A stretch of 64,000 bases of DNA, taken from NCBI RefSeq assembly GCF_002738225.1, contig NZ_PEBQ01000001.1, forward strand, positions 1 to 64,000, in the 5' to 3' direction. Below, piece by piece: positions 47,762-57,767 of the stretch. The position numbers and the translations under genes are program-made. The stretch comes from Acetobacter pomorum (GTDB lineage Bacteria; Pseudomonadota; Alphaproteobacteria; Acetobacterales; Acetobacteraceae). A model generated the notes under the pieces. That model was not told the origin of the DNA and did not search any database. It saw only the letters and a list, made by a program, of their open reading frames with translations. Every line of letters begins with the position of its first letter. Within the stretch, counting starts at the first letter, position 1.

Positions 47762-48252
47762 AAAAAGAAAAACTCCGGTGCGCCGGTGGCCAGCCTGTGT
47801 GGTGCTGCCGTGTGAATGGCATGGCACGACGGAGCAGGGGCTCTTCCGGCGGATATAAACAGGCGTGCGATAAAAATTGGAAGGTATACACAGTGCCCAC
47901 AGCTGCCCCTGTTTCAGCATCCTTCAGGCATGGTATGGCCTGTGGTCTGGCTGTTTTCAGCAAAGGGATGGGGCGGGCGATGGTCATCTATCCTTCAGTC
48001 AGTAATTCTGCCCCTGATCTTTATACGTGCGGGCGCGGTATGACATAACCGGCAGCCCCCGTTCACGATATGGACGGAGCGGAAAAGACGCATGGCGGAC
48101 ATTTCTGCCCTTGTGCCACACTGCGTGAACATGGCTCAAATAACCATAAATCGCAAGCCATTCGTAACGAACACTGTTTTAGAGTGCTGTCAGGCCTTTT
48201 TTCTGTCATTTTCAGTGCACACTTTTTACAGAAAGTGAACAGGAGCACCGTA
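47762..48252. other. Divergent leader region of rne and amidase
   Basis: About 490 bp without a convincing gene on either strand. It must hold the promoters and the long 5' leader of rne, which in other bacteria mediates RNase E autoregulation. No clear -10/-35 pair was identified. Confidence 0.5.
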
Positions 48253-49152
48253 ATGGTTTTTCAGGCAGACAACACAGACGGTCCAGACGTCGCTTCTGCG
48301 GCAGTGCAGAAGGGCGTAACGCGTCGTTTCGGGCTGTTGTGTGTGGGCGGTAGCGGGCTTGTTGCTGCCGTTGTGCCGAAAGATGTTTGGGCAACTGGCC
48401 AGCATACAGCGGCTCATAAATTAGCTGCTCCGGCTATTGTGGGTAAAGCCCGCCCCATGGCTCCATTGGTGATGTTGGACCCCGGACATGGCGGGAAAGA
48501 CCCCGGAGCCATTGGCTATACAGGCACGTATGAAAAACACGTGGCAGAAGCCGCTGCGCAGGAACTTAGGCGGCAGTTATTGGCAACGGGGCGCTACCGT
48601 GTGGCGATGACACGCGCCGGAGACCATTTTGTGCCTTTGGATGGGCGGGTTGAATTGGCCCAACAGCATGGTGCATCGCTTTTTATTTCCATGCATGCAG
48701 ATGCACTGCATAGCCCGCAGGTACGTGGCGCCAGTGTTTACACCCATTCACATGGCGCTTCAGATAGTCAAACGGCGGATTTGGCCAAAACGGAAAATAG
48801 CGCAGACCGGTATGGTGGCCCAATGGTGCATAGTGCCTCGCCAGAAGTGCAGCAGATTCTGGCCAGTCTGGTTACAGAGGAAACGCGCAAAGGCTCGGCG
48901 CATATGGCGCAGGCTGTGGTTTCGGCTTTTAACTCTCGTGTGTTGCTGCTGCCGCATCCTCATCGGCATGCTGCGTTTGCGGTGCTGAAGTCCGCTCAGA
49001 TTCCATCCGTGCTGGTTGAAATGGGCTTTATGTCTAACAGAATGGATGAGGCCGCTTTGCGTCAGGCAGGCCACCGCGCCATGGTGGCTGGGGCCATGCG
49101 AGACGCGGTTAATCGTTATTTTGCATCAGCAGGTGTGGGCTTGGCAGGCTGA
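48253..49152 (+). CDS. N-acetylmuramoyl-L-alanine amidase (299 aa)
   Basis: The amidase_3 fold: PLVMLDPGHGGKDPGAIGYTGTYEKHVAEAAAQELRRQL with zinc-binding His in GHGG and Glu in YEKHV, FISMHADALHSPQVRGASVYT with the second His, and PSVLVEMGFMSNRMDE with the catalytic Glu. It cleaves the peptide from N-acetylmuramic acid in the periplasm to separate daughter cells. The N-terminus contains TRRFGLLCVGGSGLVAAVV, a Tat-like signal as in AmiC/AmiA. AGGAG precedes ATG 48253; the 61-codon upstream extension is rejected. The 3' end overlaps the convergent EamA gene by 37 bp. Confidence 0.92.
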   Translation: MVFQADNTDGPDVASAAVQKGVTRRFGLLCVGGSGLVAAVVPKDVWATGQHTAAHKLAAPAIVGKARPMAPLVMLDPGHGGKDPGAIGYTGTYEKHVAEAAAQELRRQLLATGRYRVAMTRAGDHFVPLDGRVELAQQHGASLFISMHADALHSPQVRGASVYTHSHGASDSQTADLAKTENSADRYGGPMVHSASPEVQQILASLVTEETRKGSAHMAQAVVSAFNSRVLLLPHPHRHAAFAVLKSAQIPSVLVEMGFMSNRMDEAALRQAGHRAMVAGAMRDAVNRYFASAGVGLAG

Positions 49153-50054
49153 AGGCGCATTTGTTTACGTGCAAGGCGCCGCTGTTTAAGCGCCAGCAAG
49201 TGTTTGCGAAACCAGTCCAACATGCCTGATAGGGTTACAATGGTTACGCCAACAATGGTCCATTTATCCAATGGTTCGTGAAACAGCAGATAGCTAAATA
49301 ATACAGCCCAAACCATTTGAGTGTATTGTGGCAAGGCAACACGGCTGGCAGGGGTAAGAGTAGCAGCCAGCATAATAAGCAACTGCCCAAGAGCTGCCAG
49401 AAAGCCGTAGCCGAACAGAAATCCCCAGTCCGTTACACTATGGGGCCACGTAAAATTGGGAAGGGCCAGAAGGCCATCTCCCAGCAGAGGTCCGGCAAGG
49501 CTGGAGCCAAGCACACCCAGCTTGGTGGTGCCTGTGCCCGCCACCCGGTAGGCAATAACGTTTACGGCACTGGCCAAGGCGGCAATTAGTGCGCATGCAT
49601 GTCCAAAATGTAATGGGCGCACGCCTGGGCGGAGCACAATAAGCACGCCGGCAAACCCGATCGCCACAGCAATCCACCCCCACGGTGAGACTTTTTCCTT
49701 CAACGCAACCACGGAAAGAATGGTGGCGATAAATGGCATTAAAAACATCAGCGAGAGTGCTTCTGGCATAGGGAGAAGCATGAAGGATTCTACACTGGCT
49801 GCCGTGGCGGCAAATGTAGCAATTGCCCGAATCCACCACATGCCCGGTTTTTGAATGGGCAGAATATTTAACCATGATTGCCCATGTGCTTTAACAAACG
49901 GCACAAGAAGCAACCCAAAAACCCCACCAGAAAAAGCCACCTCAAACGGATTGAGCCTGCCGGTAAGGAGTTTGGAAAAGGCATCACTTATGGAGAAAGC
50001 TGCAAACCCTAATAAAGACAGCAGCAGACCCTTGGTGGGCGGGCTAAGTTTCAT
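49116..50054 (-). CDS. EamA/DMT family transporter (312 aa)
   Basis: Ten hydrophobic helices in two repeated halves: GLLLSLLGFAAFSISDAFSKLLTG at the start, then the second half from HACALIAALASAVNVIAYRV. Conserved DMT features include PEALSLMFLMPFIATILSVVALKEKVSPWGWIAVAIGFAGVLIV and ASRVALPQYTQMVWAVLFSYLLFHEPLDKWTIVGV. The family exports metabolites or amino acids; the substrate is unknown. The C-terminus is basic and cytoplasmic. Confidence 0.9.
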   Translation of the reverse strand: MKLSPPTKGLLLSLLGFAAFSISDAFSKLLTGRLNPFEVAFSGGVFGLLLVPFVKAHGQSWLNILPIQKPGMWWIRAIATFAATAASVESFMLLPMPEALSLMFLMPFIATILSVVALKEKVSPWGWIAVAIGFAGVLIVLRPGVRPLHFGHACALIAALASAVNVIAYRVAGTGTTKLGVLGSSLAGPLLGDGLLALPNFTWPHSVTDWGFLFGYGFLAALGQLLIMLAATLTPASRVALPQYTQMVWAVLFSYLLFHEPLDKWTIVGVTIVTLSGMLDWFRKHLLALKQRRLARKQMRLQPAKPTPADAK

Positions 50055-50195
50055 GTTATTTTGCTCTGCCTAAAGGCATGTCAGTGAAAAAGAATTCAGG
50101 GTGTCATAAACAGTTTGAAAACTGAATAGAACTGTAAATTCTTTATATTTACCATTTAGGGAGAAGATAATATCATATCTGTTATATATGATATT

Positions 50196-50282
50196 TGGTG
50201 CCCAGAAGAAGACTCGAACTTCCACGACCTTTCGGCCACAGGTACCTGAAACCTGCGCGTCTACCAATTCCGCCATCTGGGC
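50196..50282 (-). tRNA. tRNA-Leu (CAG), 87 nt with encoded CCA
   Basis: Acceptor GCCCAGA pairs with TCTGGGC; anticodon stem CAGGT/ACCTG with loop TTCAGGT gives CAG. A long variable arm (TGGCCGAAAGGTCG) marks it as class II. T-arm GAAGTTCGAGTCTTC, discriminator A, CCA encoded. Confidence 0.95.
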
Positions 50283-50464
50283 TCAAATGGCAACCAAGAG
50301 CGTTCCCGGCTGGTGAAGAGGCGTTTACCCCGCTGTGAATGGGGCGTCAACAGGGAAAATGATTTTTCTGACAGATTTGTGTCATGCGCCTCTCTAGCGT
50401 GGGCCGGGGGAATGGCACAAAGTGCACGAAAAGCTAGGTAAACCTGAAAAAACGAGGGTGTGTT

Positions 50465-51436
50465 ATGGGTGCGCGTAAAATTGCAACCGTGTTTGGCGGT
50501 GGTGGATTTGTCGGGCGGTATGTGGTGCAAAATCTGGCGCGTGCTGGGTATGAAGTGCGAGTTGCCAGCCGCCGCCCGGATTTAAGTGCGCGTTTACGCA
50601 CCTTGGGGCATGTGGGGCAAATTGCGCCTTTTTATGCCTCTGTGCTGGATGATGCCTCTGTTGCATGCGCGGTGCAGGGCGCGGATGTAGTTATCAATCT
50701 TGTGGGGGTGTTATCTTCTACAAGACAGCAAACTCTGCAGGCTGTTAATGTAGAGGGTGCAGAACGTGTGGCGCGTATAGCGGCCGAGGTAAATGTGTCT
50801 GCTTTTGTGCAGATGTCAGCTCTTGGGGCATCAGAAACAGCTCTTTCTGCATATGGCAAAAGCCGTGCTGCGGGGGAAAAGGCTGTCCGCCAATATCGTC
50901 CGGATGCTGTCATTATCCGACCTTCTGTGATTTTTGGGCCCGAAGATCATTTTTTCAATACGTTTGCGGGGCTGGCTCGTTATCTACCGTGTTTGCCGGT
51001 TTATGGTGCGCAAACGCGTTTGCAGCCCGTTTATGTGGGAGATGTGGCGCAGGCCATATTTATGGCTACGCAATTTTCCACGCTTGCGGGCACGGAACTC
51101 ATGCTGGGTGGACCGCAGGAATTGACCATGCTGGAAATTGCACGGTTTGTTTTGCGTGTAACCGGCCGGCACAAACCTGTTTTTATTGTGCCGACAGCGT
51201 TGGCCAAGGTGCAGGCTATGTTTTTTGAGCATCTGCCGGGACATGTGTTAACGCAAGATCAGCTGCGCATGTTGGCTACCGACAATGTTGTGCCGGCCGG
51301 ACAATCCGGTTTTGCGAAATTGGGGATAATGCCGCAAAGTGTTACGGCAGTTGTGCCGACTTATCTGGCGCGGTTTAGGGTTGGAGAGGCGGAAAAGGAC
51401 ACAACTGTTTATTTGCAAGGGGTTAAGGATATATAG
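50465..51436 (+). CDS. NDUFA9-like NAD(P)-binding protein (323 aa)
   Basis: An extended SDR beginning KIATVFGGGGFVGRYVVQNLARAGYEVRVASRRPD (Rossmann loop). Then ADVVINLVGVLSSTRQQTLQAVNVEGAERVARIA, and YGKSRAAGEKAVRQYRPDAVIIRPSVIFGPEDHFFNTFAGLARYLP, the pattern typical of the complex I NDUFA9 subunit family. Alphaproteobacterial members are usually annotated as complex I accessory NAD(P)H-binding proteins, although their exact role is unclear. It lies ahead of gltD with about 175 bp between. Confidence 0.88.
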   Translation: MGARKIATVFGGGGFVGRYVVQNLARAGYEVRVASRRPDLSARLRTLGHVGQIAPFYASVLDDASVACAVQGADVVINLVGVLSSTRQQTLQAVNVEGAERVARIAAEVNVSAFVQMSALGASETALSAYGKSRAAGEKAVRQYRPDAVIIRPSVIFGPEDHFFNTFAGLARYLPCLPVYGAQTRLQPVYVGDVAQAIFMATQFSTLAGTELMLGGPQELTMLEIARFVLRVTGRHKPVFIVPTALAKVQAMFFEHLPGHVLTQDQLRMLATDNVVPAGQSGFAKLGIMPQSVTAVVPTYLARFRVGEAEKDTTVYLQGVKDI

Positions 51437-51612
51437 GTCCGAAATGAAGCCATTTTATCTTACTGTTTGAATAAAAATTGGTTTTGTGGTGGAGAAAAAT
51501 ATAAAAAGGTAAGCATTACTGTCTTTTTATATGAGCGGAGAACAAGCACGTTAGCGCCAGCAAAGTTTGGGGGCGGAGTCTGTCTGGCGCGCCCTTTCTC
51601 CGGGGATGCCAC

Positions 51613-53061
51613 ATGACAACCAAGATGCTGAAATTTGTCTCTGTGCCGCAAAGGCAACCAGACAAACGTACCGCAATAGCGCGGCGCGCAGATTTTGATG
51701 AAATTTATGAGGATTTCACGCCGCCAGAAGCAACCGAGCAGGCCAGTCGGTGTTCGCAGTGCGGGGTGCCGTTCTGTTCGGTGCATTGTCCGCTCGGTAA
51801 CAATATTCCAGATTGGCTGATGCTCACAGCCCAAGGTCGGCTGGAAGAAGCTTATGGCGTTTCCTCCGCCACCAACACGTTTCCGGAAATTTGTGGCCGT
51901 ATTTGCCCGCAGGACCGGTTGTGTGAAGGCAACTGCGTGATTGAACCAGGGTTCGAAAGTGTCACCATTGGTGCGGTAGAGCGCTATATTACCGATACAG
52001 CTTTTGAAAAAGGCTGGGTAAAGCCTGTTCATCCCGTCCAGGAGCGTAGTCAGTCTATTGCCATTATTGGTGCGGGCCCGGCAGGTTTGGCTGCGGCAGA
52101 TCAGCTGCGCGCACAGGGTTATAAAGTGCATGTGTACGATCGGTATGACCGGGTAGGTGGTTTGCTGGTTTACGGTATTCCCGGCTTCAAGCTGGAAAAA
52201 GATATCGTGGCCCGTCGCCACAAACTGTTGGAGGAAGGCGGGGTTGTCTTTCATCTCGGTCAAGGTATCGGAGATGGTGAAGGCGAGCTGTCTTTTGCAG
52301 ATTTGCGTAGCCGCCATGATGCTGTTCTGATTGCAACCGGTGTTTACAAATCGCGCGAAATCGGCGGTCCCGGTGTTGGGTTGGCAGGTATTGAAAAGGC
52401 GTTGGATTACCTTACGGCATCTAACCGGCGCTCCTTGGGCGATACTTTGCCGCCAGAAGCGCAGGCACTGGATGCAGCAGGCAAAAACGTGGTGGTTCTG
52501 GGTGGTGGTGATACCGCAATGGACTGTGTGCGCACAGCTATCCGCCAAGGCGCAAAATCCGTAAAATGCCTGTATCGGCGCGATAAAGCCAACATGCCCG
52601 GTTCTGCCCGTGAAGTAAAAAATGCGGAAGAAGAAGGCGTGCAGTTTGAATGGCTGGCAGCGCCCGAAGCCTTTTTGGGTGAAGGGCACGTTTCTGCCGT
52701 GCGTGCTGTGCGGATGAAGCTGGGCCTGCCAGATGCTACGGGCCGTCAGTCCGTTGAGCCGCTGGAAGGGTCTTCCTTCACGCTGGACGCGGATCTGGTT
52801 ATCAAGGCTCTTGGGTTTGACCCGGAACCTCTGCCGCAACTGTGGGGGCAAAAGGATCTGGCTGTATCCCGTTGGGGTACCCTCAAGGTTGGCCAGAAAG
52901 ATTTCATGACATCTCTGCCCGGCGTATTTGCCGCAGGGGACATTGTGCGCGGGGCCAGTCTGGTTGTGTGGGCCATCCGTGATGGGCGTGATGCAGCTGC
53001 CAGCATGCACACATGGATTCAGGAAAATGTAACGGCGACCGCCAAGGCGGAGCAGGGCTAA
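51613..53061 (+). CDS. gltD: Glutamate synthase small subunit (482 aa)
   Basis: Supplies NADPH electrons to the large subunit. The N-terminal 4Fe-4S domain has CSQCGVPFCSVHCPLGNNIPDW and CGRICPQDRLCEGNC. FAD and NADPH folds show IAIIGAGPAGLAAADQLRAQG, GGLLVYGIPGFKLEK, VVVLGGGDTAMDCVRTAIRQG and a C-terminal PGVFAAGDIVRGASLVVWAI. The TAA overlaps the gltB ATG (53061), an unusual small-subunit-first order with coupled translation. Confidence 0.97.
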   Translation: MTTKMLKFVSVPQRQPDKRTAIARRADFDEIYEDFTPPEATEQASRCSQCGVPFCSVHCPLGNNIPDWLMLTAQGRLEEAYGVSSATNTFPEICGRICPQDRLCEGNCVIEPGFESVTIGAVERYITDTAFEKGWVKPVHPVQERSQSIAIIGAGPAGLAAADQLRAQGYKVHVYDRYDRVGGLLVYGIPGFKLEKDIVARRHKLLEEGGVVFHLGQGIGDGEGELSFADLRSRHDAVLIATGVYKSREIGGPGVGLAGIEKALDYLTASNRRSLGDTLPPEAQALDAAGKNVVVLGGGDTAMDCVRTAIRQGAKSVKCLYRRDKANMPGSAREVKNAEEEGVQFEWLAAPEAFLGEGHVSAVRAVRMKLGLPDATGRQSVEPLEGSSFTLDADLVIKALGFDPEPLPQLWGQKDLAVSRWGTLKVGQKDFMTSLPGVFAAGDIVRGASLVVWAIRDGRDAAASMHTWIQENVTATAKAEQG

Positions 53062-56000
53062 TGGATATGGAACAGTTTCCCAACACCGTTTCCGCTGAAA
53101 GTGGCGAGGAATTTCTGAAAGCGTGGGATGCCAATGTAGCCACGCTGGATGGATTGTATGATCCGGCTGATGAGCGCGATTCCTGCGGTGTGGGTCTTGT
53201 GGCCGCGCTGGATGGCAAGCGCCGGCGTGAGGTGGTTGAAGCTGGTATTGCAGCCCTGAAAGCCATCTGGCACCGCGGTGCTGTGGATGCCGATGGCAAG
53301 ACCGGCGATGGTGCGGGTATTCATGTAGAAATTCCGCAGGAATTTTTTGCAGATGCCATTACCAGCACAGGTGATCGGCCGGATGAAAGCCGGATTGCGG
53401 TAGGGCAGGTGTTTCTGCCCAAAACCGATCTGGCTGCGCAGGAACAGTGCCGCCAGATTATCGAAACTCAGATTCTGGCATTTGGTTATGGCATTTATGG
53501 TTGGCGGCAGGTGCCGATTGATACCTCCTGCATTGGTGAAAAAGCCAACGCAACGCGCCCAGAAATTGAGCAGATCCTCATTCGCAATCTTCCCAATAAA
53601 GGGGAGGAAGAGTTTGAGCGTGATCTGTATGTGATCCGTCGCCGGATAGAAAAGGCCGCCATTGCTGCGCAGGTTGATCTGTATATCTGTTCGCTGTCAT
53701 GCCGGTCCGTTATCTATAAAGGCATGTTCCTTGCCGAGCATCTGACAGAGTTTTATCCGGATCTGCTGGATGAACGCTTTGTCAGCCGCTTTGCTATCTA
53801 TCACCAGCGCTATTCCACCAACACCTTCCCCACATGGAAGCTGGCACAGCCATTCCGTCGCCTTGCGCATAATGGTGAAATCAACACCATTTCTGGCAAC
53901 ATCAACTGGATGAAAAGCCATGAAACACGGCTTTCTCACCCAGATCTTGATCCGTGGATGGCAGATATCAAGCCACTGGTGCAGGCTGGTGGGTCCGATA
54001 CCGCAACGCTGGATAACGTTTACGAACTGCTGACTTTTGCTGGGCGTGATGCTCCGTTTGCCAAGGCACTGATGATCCCGGCAAGTGTGGGCGGCAATTC
54101 CTCCATGAAGCCCGCGCACCGTGATATGTTCACGTATTGCAACGCAGTCATGGAACCGTGGGATGGCCCCGCAGCATTATGTGCCACAGATGGCCGCTGG
54201 GTTGTGGCCGGGCTGGACCGTTCTGGCCTGCGCCCATTGCGTTATACGGTTACAACCGACAATCTGCTGATTGTTGGGTCTGAAACCGGCATGGTGCGTG
54301 TGCCAGAAAACGCCATTGTCAGCCGTGGCCGCCTTGGCCCGGGTGAAATGATTGGTGTGGATCTGCAGGAAGCCAAGCTATACGGAAATACCGAACTGCT
54401 TGATCTTCTTTCTTCACGGCAGGATTTTTCAAGCTGGATTAAACGTACCCAGAAAATCGGCCACATCGTGCGTTCGGATGTGACTGAACCGGTATATTAT
54501 GAAGGCGAAGAACTGCGCCGTCGCCAGTTGGCTGTGGGTAGCACGCTAGAAGAACTGGAAGCCATTCTGCACCCGATGGTGGCTAATGCCAGTGAGGCTA
54601 TTGGCTCCATGGGGGATGATACACCTCTGGCTGTGCTTTCTCCGCGGTATCGGGGGTTGTCGCACTACTTCCGGCAGATGTTCAGCCAGGTTACTAACCC
54701 GCCAATCGACTCTCTGCGCGAATCCCGTGTGATGAGTCTGACAACGCGTTTGGGTAATCTGGGCAACATTCTGGATCAGTCTCCAGAACAGTGTGACATG
54801 CTCCAGCTCCCCAGCCCGGTGTTGACATCTGGTGAATATGAGGGCCTGCGCAATTTTACCAGTGCATCCGGTTGCGTAATCGATTGCACATTCCTCGCCA
54901 AAGATGGGGAAGCCGGCCTGCGTGAAGCCATTGCCCGTATTCGGCGGGAAGCAGAAGAAGGCGTGCGTGGTGGGTGCACCCATGTCTTCCTTACGGATGA
55001 AAACCAGTCTGCCGAGCGTGCTTCCATTCCCACAATTTTGGCAACAGGGGCGGTGCATACGCATCTGGTGCGGACATCCCTGCGCACGTTTACCTCTTTG
55101 AACGTCCGTACTTCCACGGCGCTGGATGTGCATGCCATTGCGGTTACCATTGGTGTAGGCGCCACTACGGTGAACCCCTATCTGGCACAGGAAAGCATTG
55201 CAGACCGCCATCGGCGTGGTCTGTTTGGCCAGATGAGCCTGCGTGAGTGCATGGAACGCTATCGCAAGGCGGTAGATAAGGGGCTGCTCAAGATCATGTC
55301 CAAGATGGGTATTTCCATCGTGGCATCTTACCGTGGCGGCTGTAATTTTGAGGCTGTAGGGCTTTCTCGCGCGCTTACGGCAGAATTTTTCCCCGGTATG
55401 CCTTCACGTATTTCCGGTATCGGGCTTTCGGGTATCGCGCGTAATGTGTTGCAGTTGCATGAACGCGCATGGGCTGCAACCAATACGCTCACCTTGCCTG
55501 TAGGTGGCCTTTATAAGTTGCGTCGGAGCGGTGAACAGCACGCATTTGATGGTGGCCTTATCCATATGCTGCAAACAGCAGTGGCGACGGGCAGCTTTAC
55601 CATTTACCAGCGTTATGCAGATGCCGTGCACGCGCAGCCACCCGTAGCTTTGCGTGATCTGCTGGACTTCCGTGATGGACGTAAGCCCATACCCGTAGAA
55701 GAGGTGGAAAGCATTACGCAACTGCGTAAACGTCTGATTTCCCCAGCAATTTCTTTGGGTGCTCTGAGCCCGGAAGCGCATGAAACGCTTTCCATCGCCA
55801 TGAACAGCATTGGTGCAAAGTCCGATTCGGGTGAAGGTGGGGAAGATCCGGCACGCGCCAAGCCGCGTCCGAATGGGGATAACGCATCCTCTGCTATCAA
55901 GCAGGTGGCATCTGGCCGCTTTGGTGTTACGGCACAGTATCTGAATGATTGCCGTGAGCTGGAAATCAAGGTGGCGCAGGGGGCCAAACCGGGTGAAGGC

Positions 56001-57617
56001 GGGCAGCTGCCGGGCTTTAAGGTAACGGAGCTGATTGCCAAATTGCGCCATGCCACCCCGGGTGTGACGCTGATTTCTCCACCGCCGCATCATGATATCT
56101 ATTCGATCGAAGATCTGGCGCAGCTGATTTACGATCTGAAGCAGATCAACCCGGAAGCAACGGTTACCGTTAAGCTGGTGGCACGTTCCGGCATTGGCAC
56201 CATTGCAGCCGGTGTGGCCAAGGCAAAAGCTGATGCCATTCTGATTTCCGGCCATTGCGGTGGCACGGGCGCGAGCCCGCTGAGCTCTATTAAGTATGCG
56301 GGGTTGCCGTGGGAGCTGGGGCTGGCAGAAACACATCAGGTGCTTATGCTGAACCGCCTGCGTCACCGTGTGCGTTTGCGGGCTGATGGTGGCATCAAAA
56401 CCGGGCGAGATGTGGTGATTGCCGCCATGTTGGGGGCCGAGGAATTTGGTATTGGCACAGCCAGCCTTGTGGCCATGGGCTGTATTATGGTGCGCCAGTG
56501 CCATTCCAACACTTGCCCGGTAGGCGTGTGTTCGCAGGACCCGAAAATGCGGGCCAAGTTTGAAGGCACGCCAGAAAAGGTCATCAATCTGTTCTCTTTC
56601 ATTGCAGAGGATGTGCGGAATATTCTGGCTTCGCTGGGCTTCCGCTCTCTGGATGAAATTATCGGGCGTACAGATCTGTTGCGGCAGGTTTCCCGCGGGG
56701 CAGATTATCTAGATGATCTGGATCTGAACTCCCTGCTGTCTCAGGCAGACCCGGGGCCGTTTGCCCGCTACTGCACGCTAGATGGCCGGAATGAAGTGCC
56801 GGATACGCTGGATGCGCAGATGATTGGCGATGCCAAGCCGTTGTTCGACCATGGTGAGAAAATGCAGCTGCATTACAATGTGCAGAACACCCAGCGCGCC
56901 ATTGGCACGCGCATTTCCTCTCTCATCGTGCGTCAGTTTGGCATGAAAACACTGGCGCCGGGTCATCTCACGGTGCGTCTGCGTGGTTCTGCCGGTCAGT
57001 CTCTGGGGGCGTTTGCTGTGCAGGGGCTCAAGCTGGAAGTGCTGGGTGATGCCAACGATTACGTGGGTAAGGGGCTTTCTGGCGCCACCATTACAGTGCG
57101 TCCTTCTCCGTCTTCCACGCTGGTGTCCAACAAAAATGCCATTATCGGCAACACGGTTCTGTATGGGGCCACTGCGGGTGAACTGTATGCCGCAGGGCAG
57201 GCAGGTGAACGCTTTGCCGTGCGTAACTCTGGCGCAACCGCAGTTGTAGAAGGCTGTGGTTCCAACGGGTGTGAATACATGACAGGCGGCACCGTGGTGG
57301 TGCTGGATGATGTGGGTGATAACTTTGGCGCTGGCTTTACCGGTGGCATGGCCTTTGTGCTGGATAAGAACAATGTGTTTGATAGCCGGGTAAATCCCGA
57401 ATCCCTGCTATGGGTGCGTGTAACAGAACCCAAATGGGAGCAGATGCTACGCGGCCTTGTTGAACGGCATGTGGAAGAAACAGGGTCCGCCTATGCCAGC
57501 ATGTTGCTGCATAAATGGGATGAGGTTCTGCCGCACTTCTGGCATATCGTCCCCAAGGATTATGCCCGGATTATCGGCTTTACTGTGCCGGAACAGCAGC
57601 TGGAAAAAACAGCCTGA
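53061..57617 (+). CDS. gltB: Glutamate synthase large subunit (1518 aa)
   Basis: Converts glutamine and 2-oxoglutarate to two glutamates. The class II glutaminase domain starts at Cys42 (RDSCGVGLVAAL), so a 41-residue propeptide is removed. The central domain and FMN/synthase domain include ISGHCGGTGASPLSS and GLPWELGLAETHQVLMLN, the 3Fe-4S site MVRQCHSNTCPVG, and the C-terminal right-handed beta-helix with GSNGCEYMTGGTVVVLDD. I use ATG 53061, overlapping the gltD stop. Full length for the bacterial NADPH-type enzyme. Confidence 0.97.
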   Translation: MDMEQFPNTVSAESGEEFLKAWDANVATLDGLYDPADERDSCGVGLVAALDGKRRREVVEAGIAALKAIWHRGAVDADGKTGDGAGIHVEIPQEFFADAITSTGDRPDESRIAVGQVFLPKTDLAAQEQCRQIIETQILAFGYGIYGWRQVPIDTSCIGEKANATRPEIEQILIRNLPNKGEEEFERDLYVIRRRIEKAAIAAQVDLYICSLSCRSVIYKGMFLAEHLTEFYPDLLDERFVSRFAIYHQRYSTNTFPTWKLAQPFRRLAHNGEINTISGNINWMKSHETRLSHPDLDPWMADIKPLVQAGGSDTATLDNVYELLTFAGRDAPFAKALMIPASVGGNSSMKPAHRDMFTYCNAVMEPWDGPAALCATDGRWVVAGLDRSGLRPLRYTVTTDNLLIVGSETGMVRVPENAIVSRGRLGPGEMIGVDLQEAKLYGNTELLDLLSSRQDFSSWIKRTQKIGHIVRSDVTEPVYYEGEELRRRQLAVGSTLEELEAILHPMVANASEAIGSMGDDTPLAVLSPRYRGLSHYFRQMFSQVTNPPIDSLRESRVMSLTTRLGNLGNILDQSPEQCDMLQLPSPVLTSGEYEGLRNFTSASGCVIDCTFLAKDGEAGLREAIARIRREAEEGVRGGCTHVFLTDENQSAERASIPTILATGAVHTHLVRTSLRTFTSLNVRTSTALDVHAIAVTIGVGATTVNPYLAQESIADRHRRGLFGQMSLRECMERYRKAVDKGLLKIMSKMGISIVASYRGGCNFEAVGLSRALTAEFFPGMPSRISGIGLSGIARNVLQLHERAWAATNTLTLPVGGLYKLRRSGEQHAFDGGLIHMLQTAVATGSFTIYQRYADAVHAQPPVALRDLLDFRDGRKPIPVEEVESITQLRKRLISPAISLGALSPEAHETLSIAMNSIGAKSDSGEGGEDPARAKPRPNGDNASSAIKQVASGRFGVTAQYLNDCRELEIKVAQGAKPGEGGQLPGFKVTELIAKLRHATPGVTLISPPPHHDIYSIEDLAQLIYDLKQINPEATVTVKLVARSGIGTIAAGVAKAKADAILISGHCGGTGASPLSSIKYAGLPWELGLAETHQVLMLNRLRHRVRLRADGGIKTGRDVVIAAMLGAEEFGIGTASLVAMGCIMVRQCHSNTCPVGVCSQDPKMRAKFEGTPEKVINLFSFIAEDVRNILASLGFRSLDEIIGRTDLLRQVSRGADYLDDLDLNSLLSQADPGPFARYCTLDGRNEVPDTLDAQMIGDAKPLFDHGEKMQLHYNVQNTQRAIGTRISSLIVRQFGMKTLAPGHLTVRLRGSAGQSLGAFAVQGLKLEVLGDANDYVGKGLSGATITVRPSPSSTLVSNKNAIIGNTVLYGATAGELYAAGQAGERFAVRNSGATAVVEGCGSNGCEYMTGGTVVVLDDVGDNFGAGFTGGMAFVLDKNNVFDSRVNPESLLWVRVTEPKWEQMLRGLVERHVEETGSAYASMLLHKWDEVLPHFWHIVPKDYARIIGFTVPEQQLEKTA

Positions 57618-57767
57618 ACCAGAGGGTAAAACCAAAGCAGACACAAGCAGATGGGCGGAGGGGAAACCTTTTGCCCATTTGTTTTTCATATCTCTGTTGT
57701 GCATGTGAACTGCGCTTGTGTTCACGGCCTCTCGCTTCCGGCAGAAATGCACTGTAAAGTGTACGGT

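Noticed and set aside
51460..53010. 516-codon minus-strand ORF opposite gltD
   Set aside because: Antisense shadow of gltD; no domain, no ribosome site.
55404..56504. 366-codon minus-strand ORF inside gltB
   Set aside because: Antisense shadow of the FMN/synthase region of gltB.
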